DNA of 41,259 nt from G001797105 sp964528155. Lineage in GTDB: Bacteria > Chloroflexota > Anaerolineae > Anaerolineales > E44-bin32. Positions 35,769 to 41,259 of this stretch are shown in pieces (positions within the stretch are counted from its first letter, which is position 1; each line of letters opens with the position of its first letter). The translations under genes were made by a program, and so were the position numbers. Location: assembly GCA_964528155.1 (NCBI GenBank), contig CAZGRL010000028.1:1-41259 (forward strand). Reading direction: 5' to 3'. Below the pieces are notes generated by a model that was not told the DNA's origin, ran no database searches, and saw only the letters and a program-made list of their open reading frames with translations.

Positions 35769-37076
35769 ATGACCGGAAAGGATCCGGGCCTGCCAACGAC
35801 GCGAGTGTGTTCGTTCTGCAACCGCGGCGAGCCTGAGATTCAACGTCTGATCGCCGGGCCGGACGGCGTCTTCATCTGCAACCAGTGCGTAGAACTGTGT
35901 CGCGAAATCCTCGACGGCGGTGCCCCGAGGCCGATCCAGCCGGGGCTTTCTCCCGACGGCCGCCCGGCGATGTCGCCTCAGCAGATCTTCGCCAAACTCG
36001 ACGAGTACGTCGTCGGGCAGGAGCACGCCAAGCGCGTGCTTTCTGTTGCCGTCTACAACCACTACAAGCGGATCGGAAGCCGGGGCGTCTCCCGCGTCGA
36101 GCTCGATAAGAGCAACATCCTGCTCATCGGGCCGACCGGATGCGGCAAGACGCTTCTGGCCCAGACGCTTGCCCGTACTCTGGATGTCCCCTTTTGCATC
36201 GCCGATGCTACTGCTCTAACCGAAGCCGGCTACGTCGGCGAAGACGTCGAGAACATCCTCCTGCGTCTGCTTCAGGCATCGGAATTCAACACTTCCCGGG
36301 CGGAGCGAGGCATCGTCTATGTTGATGAGATCGACAAGACGGCGCGCAAGTCCGGCGATAACCCAAGCATCACTCGCGACGTCTCCGGCGAAGGGGTCCA
36401 GCAAGCTCTTCTGAAAATCATCGAAGGCGCCGTCGTCAACGTCCCGCCTCAGGGTGGCAGAAAACATCCTCAACAGGAGTTCATCCAGGTCAACACCAGG
36501 GACATCCTGTTCGTGTGTGGCGGCACATTCGATGGCTTGCCCGAAATCATCGCTGAACGCGTCGGCCGGCGTGGCCGGATCGGTTTTTCGGGAACGCGTG
36601 TCGAGGCCGAGGCGCGTGACCTGGAAGAGAATGCTCTCTTGCGATTGGCCAACCCCGATGATCTGATGCGCTACGGGATGATCCCGGAGCTCGTCGGCCG
36701 TCTCCCGGTCGTGGCCAGCGTCGACCCGCTCGATCTGGATGCATTGCGCGCCATTCTGACAGAACCCCGCAATGCGCTTGTGCGCCAGTACGAGCGACTT
36801 TTCGAGATCGACAACGTGAGGCTCACGTTCGACGAACCCGCCTTGATGGCCGCGGCCAATCTCGCCATGGAGCGCGAGACCGGAGCGCGCGGTCTTCGGG
36901 CAATCATCGAAGGCGTGCTCCTGGATGTGATGTACGAAATCCCCTCTCGTCCGGCCATCCGACACGTGATCGTCACCGAGGATGTGATTCTACTCGGCTC
37001 GGCGCCTCAGCTTCTCGACGACGACGGCAAGGAGTTGCCCTTCGACGCCCAGGAACCTCTGCCGGACGCCGCTTGA
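35769..37076 (+). CDS. clpX: ClpX ATPase, unfoldase of the Clp protease
   Basis: Product of 435 residues. An N-terminal zinc-binding domain has Cys14, Cys17, Cys37 and Cys40. The AAA+ part shows Walker A 'GPTGCGKT' (about 120-128), 'GYVGEDVENILLRLLQ', Walker B 'VYVDEIDK' and the pore and sensor motifs 'DVSGEGVQQALLKIIEG' and 'GARGLRAIIEGVLLDVMYE'. It recognises, unfolds and feeds substrates to ClpP. Starts four bases after the clpP stop. Confidence 0.97.
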   Translation: MTGKDPGLPTTRVCSFCNRGEPEIQRLIAGPDGVFICNQCVELCREILDGGAPRPIQPGLSPDGRPAMSPQQIFAKLDEYVVGQEHAKRVLSVAVYNHYKRIGSRGVSRVELDKSNILLIGPTGCGKTLLAQTLARTLDVPFCIADATALTEAGYVGEDVENILLRLLQASEFNTSRAERGIVYVDEIDKTARKSGDNPSITRDVSGEGVQQALLKIIEGAVVNVPPQGGRKHPQQEFIQVNTRDILFVCGGTFDGLPEIIAERVGRRGRIGFSGTRVEAEARDLEENALLRLANPDDLMRYGMIPELVGRLPVVASVDPLDLDALRAILTEPRNALVRQYERLFEIDNVRLTFDEPALMAAANLAMERETGARGLRAIIEGVLLDVMYEIPSRPAIRHVIVTEDVILLGSAPQLLDDDGKELPFDAQEPLPDAA

Positions 37077-37107
37077 GACCCACCTCTCTCGCTACGGAAA
37101 ACCCAAA

Positions 37108-37980
37108 TTGATTCGTCCATCCACATTCTCGGTCGTCGCCTTCGATCCGGATCTGCCCGCCTGGGGAGTGGCGGTCGCCTCCAAGTTCCCGGCCGTGGGG
37201 GCGGTCGTGCCCTGGGCGATTGCCGGAGTTGGCGCTGTCGCCACACAGGCGCTGGCCAATACGACCTACGGACCGCATGGTCTCGAGTTGCTCTCCCAGG
37301 GCAAGTCGGCGTTGGAGGTCGTCGATCTTCTCGTCGGCCCGGATGAACTTCGCGAACAGCGACAGGTAGGGGTCGTTGACGCCGATGGCGGGAGCGCCAC
37401 GTTCACCGGGGAGGCGTGCTTCGATTGGGCCGGAGGGACGTGCTCAGAAGGCGTCGCCATCCAGGGAAACATCCTCGTCGGACCTTCGGTGATCGAGGAG
37501 ATGTACCGGGCCTATCACGATTCGGGAGGTGCGTTTCCGCAGCGTTTGCTCGAAGCGCTACGGGCCGGCGACGCCGCCGGTGGGGATCGACGAGGCAGGC
37601 AGAGCGCGGCCTTGCTGATCGTCAGACCGGGTGGCGGATATGGCGGGCTGAACGACCGCTGGCTCGACTACCGGGTCGATGATCATGAGGAACCCTTGCC
37701 CCAGCTTGCCCGCCTGCTCAAACTCCACGAGTTGTATTTCGGTGAAAGCCCCGAATATGACAGGCTGGCCATCGTCGAATCCACTGCCAGGGCACTCCAG
37801 CAGATGATGACCCGCCTGGGATACTTCAGCGGCGAGATCGATGGGGAGTATGATGACGAAACCCGGGGCGCTCTCCGAAGCTTCATCGGGAACGAGAACT
37901 TCGAGGATCGGACTGACATAGAAAAGGGCACGATCGATCGGCCGGTCTTCGATTTCCTGGTAGAGAGGTTCTTGGAGTAG
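37108..37980 (+). CDS. DUF1028 protein with C-terminal peptidoglycan-binding-like domain
   Basis: Product of 290 residues from a TTG start. Residues 1-215 match DUF1028, an Ntn-hydrolase-like fold: 'TFSVVAFDPDLPAWGVAVASKFPAVGAVVPWA', 'ATQALANTTYGPHGL', 'GNILVGPSVIEEMYRAY' and 'SAALLIVRPGGGYGG'. Residues about 215-290 ('TARALQQMMTRLGYFSGEIDGEYDDETRGALRSFIGNEN') are a peptidoglycan-binding-1-like helical module common in this family. Substrate unknown. It is 31 bases after clpX and may share its transcript. No signal peptide is present despite the wall-binding-like domain. Confidence 0.9.
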   Translation: MIRPSTFSVVAFDPDLPAWGVAVASKFPAVGAVVPWAIAGVGAVATQALANTTYGPHGLELLSQGKSALEVVDLLVGPDELREQRQVGVVDADGGSATFTGEACFDWAGGTCSEGVAIQGNILVGPSVIEEMYRAYHDSGGAFPQRLLEALRAGDAAGGDRRGRQSAALLIVRPGGGYGGLNDRWLDYRVDDHEEPLPQLARLLKLHELYFGESPEYDRLAIVESTARALQQMMTRLGYFSGEIDGEYDDETRGALRSFIGNENFEDRTDIEKGTIDRPVFDFLVERFLE

Positions 37981-38044
37981 TCGGGGTGATCAATGGTGCA
38001 CCTCCCGGCCCGGCAAACCTCGCTCGCCGCAATAGAGGCAAGGC

Positions 38045-38857
38045 GTGACCACGCGCTCTTCCCTGGCGCGCTTGCGTGGACTGATCCTCGATATGGATGG
38101 GGTTCTGATGCGCGGCAGCGCACCTTTGCCCGGAGTCCCGAAGCTATTCTCCGTATTACGCCAACGCTCGATCTCCGTCGTCATCGCATCCAACAATTCG
38201 ACTCCCACGATCGACCAGTTGCTGGAACGAATCAACGCTGCCGGGGCAAGCGCCGAGCCCAAGGAGATCCTCACCTCGTCTCAAGCGACGGCCGAATACT
38301 TGCAGAGTCAGATGCCGGGCGGCGGGCGCGTCTTTGTGGTCGGGGAAGCGGGACTGCTCGCCGCAGTGGCCGATGCCGGCTATCAGATCGCTGAGGATCA
38401 CCGTGCAGTCGAAGCCGTCGTCGTCGGCATGTGTCGCGGCCTCACCTGGGAGATGCTGGTTCAGGCGACGCTCGCTATTCGCGCCGGCGCCCGCTTCATC
38501 GGAACCAACCCTGATCCAACATTCCCATCGGAGATCGGTATCGTGCCTGGCGCAGGCGCCATTTTGGCGGCGCTCGAAGCGGCGTCTGAAACGGCTCCGG
38601 TGATCATTGGCAAGCCCGAGCCACACCTGTTCCGCGCCGCGCTGGCCAGGCTCGGCACTCAGCCGGATGAGACGGCCGTTGTCGGCGACCGGCTGGAGAC
38701 CGACATCCTCGGCGGATTGAACGTCGGACTGACGACGATACTTGTCCTGACCGGAGTGACGACGAGCGACGATCTGTCGCAATCGAAAATCATGCCGGAC
38801 TGGACGTTTGACGACCTCGACTCCCTGAGCCGGGCTCTGGAAGACCGGGCAGTATGA
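38045..38857 (+). CDS. HAD-IIA (NagD-like) phosphatase
   Basis: Product of 270 residues from GTG. 'GLILDMDGVLMRG' holds the two catalytic Asp, 'VVIASNNST' is motif II, the C2-type cap lies between, and 'IIGKPEPHLFRAALARLG' and 'AVVGDRLETDILGG' are motifs III and IV. Members dephosphorylate nucleotides, glycolytic by-products or sugars. Its stop overlaps rlmN (ATGA). Exact substrate not determined by sequence. Confidence 0.92.
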   Translation: MTTRSSLARLRGLILDMDGVLMRGSAPLPGVPKLFSVLRQRSISVVIASNNSTPTIDQLLERINAAGASAEPKEILTSSQATAEYLQSQMPGGGRVFVVGEAGLLAAVADAGYQIAEDHRAVEAVVVGMCRGLTWEMLVQATLAIRAGARFIGTNPDPTFPSEIGIVPGAGAILAALEAASETAPVIIGKPEPHLFRAALARLGTQPDETAVVGDRLETDILGGLNVGLTTILVLTGVTTSDDLSQSKIMPDWTFDDLDSLSRALEDRAV

Positions 38858-39942
38858 ACTCCGTCCCGCTGATCTACGATCTCACCCAGGAAGACCTGGT
38901 TGACGTCTTGACCGGCTGGGGGGAACCGGCCTACCGCGCCCGGCAGATCTGCCATGCGCTCTACTGCGAGTTGCTCGACGACCCGCTGGAGATGACCGCC
39001 CTACCCCTCAGTTTGCGCACGCGTCTTCAACAGAACATGCGCTTCGATCCGATCAAGCCGACCGCCGAGATGGAATCATCCGATCGAAGCACACGCAAAA
39101 CGCTCTTCTCGCTGGAAGGCGGGCAAGCGATCGAGGTCGTCCTGATGCGCTATGCCCGAAGGTTCACAGTCTGCATCTCAACTCAGGCAGGTTGCGGGAT
39201 GGGCTGCGTATTCTGCGCCACAGGACAGATGGGACTCCAGCGTAACCTGAGTTCGGGGGAAATCATCGCCCAGGTGCTGTTCTACGCGCGCCAGCTCAAG
39301 GCCGAGGGTCGCAGCCTGACGAACGTGGTCTTCATGGGAATGGGTGAACCATTCCACAACTACGAGGCGACCATGCAGGCTGTCGACGTGCTCGGTGATC
39401 CGACCGGTTTCAACTTCGGGGCCCGACGGATCACGATTTCGACGGTCGGTCTGGTTCCGATGATCCAAAAGTTCGCCTCCGAACGGCGACAGGTCAACTT
39501 AGCGGTCTCCCTTCATGCCGCAACGGACGATCTGCGTGACCAGCTTGTCCCCATTAACCGAAAGTACCCTCTGGAGACGCTCATCCGGGCCTGCCACAAC
39601 TACGTCGGGCTGACCGGGCGGAGGATCTCACTCGAATGGGCGCTCATCTCGGGCATCAACGATGGCCTCGACCAGGCCCGAGCGCTCGTCCGGCTGGTCG
39701 AGGGGCTTACCTGTCACGTGAACGTGATCCCCCTCAATCCGACCTCCGGGTACAGCGGAAATGCCTCGGCCCACTCCCAGACGAACGATTTCGCCCGCGT
39801 GCTTGCATCCGCCGGAATCCCCTGCACTATCCGCACTCGTCGCGGCATCGACATTCAAGCAGGCTGTGGTCAGTTGGCTGTGAAGGCGGGCCACCCGACT
39901 CGCGTGAGCCAAGCCTCAGGCGGCGAAGCTCGGGCGGTGTAA
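38854..39942 (+). CDS. rlmN: 23S rRNA (adenine-2503-C2)-methyltransferase RlmN
   Basis: Radical-SAM enzyme of 362 residues. An N-terminal helical domain ('GEPAYRARQICHALY') is followed by the cluster motif CxxxCxxC in 'TQAGCGMGCVFCATGQMG' (about 112-119). 'NVVFMGMGEPFHNY', 'VSLHAATDDLRDQLVPINRKYPL' and 'VNVIPLNPTSG' follow, and the C-terminal Cys lies in 'GIDIQAGCGQL'. It methylates A2503 of 23S rRNA and position 37 of some tRNAs. The cluster ties it to the suf system. Its 3' end overlaps the convergent sensor kinase by 27 bases. Confidence 0.97.
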   Translation: MNSVPLIYDLTQEDLVDVLTGWGEPAYRARQICHALYCELLDDPLEMTALPLSLRTRLQQNMRFDPIKPTAEMESSDRSTRKTLFSLEGGQAIEVVLMRYARRFTVCISTQAGCGMGCVFCATGQMGLQRNLSSGEIIAQVLFYARQLKAEGRSLTNVVFMGMGEPFHNYEATMQAVDVLGDPTGFNFGARRITISTVGLVPMIQKFASERRQVNLAVSLHAATDDLRDQLVPINRKYPLETLIRACHNYVGLTGRRISLEWALISGINDGLDQARALVRLVEGLTCHVNVIPLNPTSGYSGNASAHSQTNDFARVLASAGIPCTIRTRRGIDIQAGCGQLAVKAGHPTRVSQASGGEARAV

Positions 39943-41220
39943 TCGCTCGGCGGCAGTAGCGTTGAGCGGAACGACAATCGAGATGCGGGTCCCCCGACCA
40001 GGGGCAGAATCGATCCGAAGCAGTCCGTTCACAAGTTCGGCCCGTTCGCGCAAGTTGATCATCCCAAGGCTGCCGCGCTCGTGGTAGGAAGCGTTCACCG
40101 CGGCCACGTCGAAGCCGTTCCCATTGTCCTCGATCTCCAGGAAAAGCAGATCGCCGTCGCGCTTGAGCCGGATGGTGATGACCGCGGCTTCGGCATGTTT
40201 GCGGGCGTTGTTCACAGCTTCTTCGGCAATGAAGAACAGGACTCCCTGCTTGCCCAGGTCGAGTTCGTCGGCGGCACCGGCTTCGGCCTCTACCTCGACG
40301 TGCTGGCCCATGTTCTCGCGCGTCTTCGAAGCCAGCTCCTCCAGGGCCGCGTTCAGACCTCCGGCTTCCAGAGCCAGTGGTCGCAACGTGAACAGCATCT
40401 GCCGGATCTCTTTGGTCGTGCGACGCGCGAGCTCTTCGATCTGGAACAGTTCGTCTGCGGCGTCTTTCGGCTGACGTTCCATCAGGCGTCTGGCGAAGTT
40501 GACCCGCATAGCGATTGCCGAGATCGACTGCGTGGGGCCGTCGTGCAGGTCGCGGGCCAACTTCTTGCGCGCTTCTTCGTGGATCTCGGTGATCCGTTCT
40601 TTCTCGACTTCCAGATCGGAATACAGTTTGGCATTCTGCAGCGCGCCGATGGCAAGGCTGGAGACAGCACCCAGCAGCTCCTGCCTCTCGCCGTTGAAAA
40701 AGCCCGGGTGTGGGTGGGCGAAGAGCAGCAAGCCGCACATTTCGAGGCCGACCGCAAGTGGTAGACACACGACGGAGCGACAGGTGTGCATCCCTGCCAG
40801 TTGCCGCAATTCGGGGTCCCCGGTGGGGTTGCGGGTACCCTGAGGCTTACCGGTCGTGAGCGCGGCAGCGATGACCCCGTCGGTCGCCGCAAGCCGCACC
40901 CGCTTGTCTGCCCGGGTCAGCCCGCGGGCCGAGACGACATGCAACTTCTCATCGTCGAAGAGAAGCAGGGCGCTCACCAGCCCACTGTCGTCACCCTTGG
41001 TGTCTTTCAATACGGTGGTGCCCAGATCGAGAACGAGCTCGAGCACACGATCGTAGTTGAGGGTGGCGTTCAGGGAGGCGGTCATCCGAAGCAGGGACCG
41101 CAAGTTGTCGAGCTTGGCCTCCAGGGCGTGCTCACGCCTCCGCAGACGGGCCAGTTCCTGTGCCATGTTGTCGTCGCGCCGGGCGGGAGACCCGCGCCGT
41201 CCGCCGTTCAGCCAGCTCAT
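39916..41220 (-). CDS. GAF-domain sensor histidine kinase (NarL-partner type)
   Basis: Product of 434 residues without membrane helices. A coiled-coil start is followed by a GAF domain (about 50-200), then HisKA_3 with the phospho-acceptor His226 in 'LARDLHDGPTQSISAIAMRVNF', and a HATPase_c domain ('FFIAEEAVNNARKHAEAAVITIRL', 'DNGNGFDVAAV', 'GLGM'-like 'GSLGMINLRERAELV', 'GRGTRISIVVPL'). It should be a cytoplasmic kinase phosphorylating a LuxR/NarL-type regulator, not in the window. ATG 41220 follows a GAGG site. The signal bound by GAF is unknown. Confidence 0.93.
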   Translation of the reverse strand: MSWLNGGRRGSPARRDDNMAQELARLRRREHALEAKLDNLRSLLRMTASLNATLNYDRVLELVLDLGTTVLKDTKGDDSGLVSALLLFDDEKLHVVSARGLTRADKRVRLAATDGVIAAALTTGKPQGTRNPTGDPELRQLAGMHTCRSVVCLPLAVGLEMCGLLLFAHPHPGFFNGERQELLGAVSSLAIGALQNAKLYSDLEVEKERITEIHEEARKKLARDLHDGPTQSISAIAMRVNFARRLMERQPKDAADELFQIEELARRTTKEIRQMLFTLRPLALEAGGLNAALEELASKTRENMGQHVEVEAEAGAADELDLGKQGVLFFIAEEAVNNARKHAEAAVITIRLKRDGDLLFLEIEDNGNGFDVAAVNASYHERGSLGMINLRERAELVNGLLRIDSAPGRGTRISIVVPLNATAAERLHRPSFAA

Positions 41221-41259
41221 CGTCCTCGCCCCGGTCCAAAATTGAGGTGCATCAGCAGG

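Noticed and set aside
39827..40768. 313-codon open frame on the - strand
   Set aside because: Same strand but different frame of the sensor kinase and opposite rlmN; Arg/Gly/Pro-rich translation without motifs.

Overview
The window looks like an Anaerolineae-type member of the Chloroflexota, probably a draft or metagenome-assembled scaffold. The supports are high G+C, a mevalonate kinase next to an isopentenyl phosphate kinase (the archaeal-like mevalonate route known from some Chloroflexi), a complete SUF iron-sulfur operon with a SufR-type repressor, Pro/Thr/Glu-rich SH3 lipoproteins, a DnaQ-DinG helicase fusion, and a 10-base N run that marks a scaffold gap. No IS element, prophage, CRISPR array or integrase was seen. 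The taxonomic call is inference from gene content.

Layout. 1-8.7 kb, mostly + strand metabolism: the 3' end of mevalonate kinase, isopentenyl phosphate kinase, a lipoprotein, panB, an unrecognised 428-residue protein, a Glu/Leu-type amino-acid dehydrogenase fused to a CBS pair and preceded by a translationally coupled 16-codon basic leader ORF, and an ALDH7 (aminoadipate-semialdehyde type) dehydrogenase. 8.8-11.5 kb: an SH3 lipoprotein (-), a coiled-coil protein of unknown role, and a LysE-type exporter broken by the N gap. 11.7-14.7 kb (-): pyruvate phosphate dikinase with a 70-residue histone H1-like Lys/Ala/Arg tail. 14.7-15.3 kb holds no gene but contains repeat elements.

15.3-22.6 kb: the operon sufC-sufB-sufD-(101-residue basic protein)-sufS-sufU on the - strand, with a Rieske ferredoxin placed behind an intrinsic terminator. 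Divergent to it is sufR plus a SufT-like (DUF59) gene. Both promoters have TTGACA -35 boxes inside the same inverted 12-mer, so shared control by SufR is likely. 22.7-27.4 kb (-): MoxR ATPase, DUF58 and DUF4129 genes, then an ECF sigma factor and a small membrane protein.

27.6-41.2 kb: dinG, efp, a Cys-rich small protein coupled to a HAD-DinB fusion, a DJ-1/PfpI protein, tRNA-Leu(UAG), the proteostasis operon tig-clpP-clpX, a DUF1028 protein, a NagD-like phosphatase overlapping rlmN, and a convergent GAF/HisKA_3 sensor kinase.

The most unusual signals are: (i) degenerate repeats kept in exact 7-nt register in the intergenic regions after the dehydrogenase, lysE/ppdK and dinG genes; (ii) the histone-like tail on PPDK; (iii) the CBS-fused amino-acid dehydrogenase with a Lys/Arg-rich leader ORF; (iv) the intrinsic terminator between sufU and the Rieske gene; and (v) the mirrored 12-mers in the suf/sufR control region.
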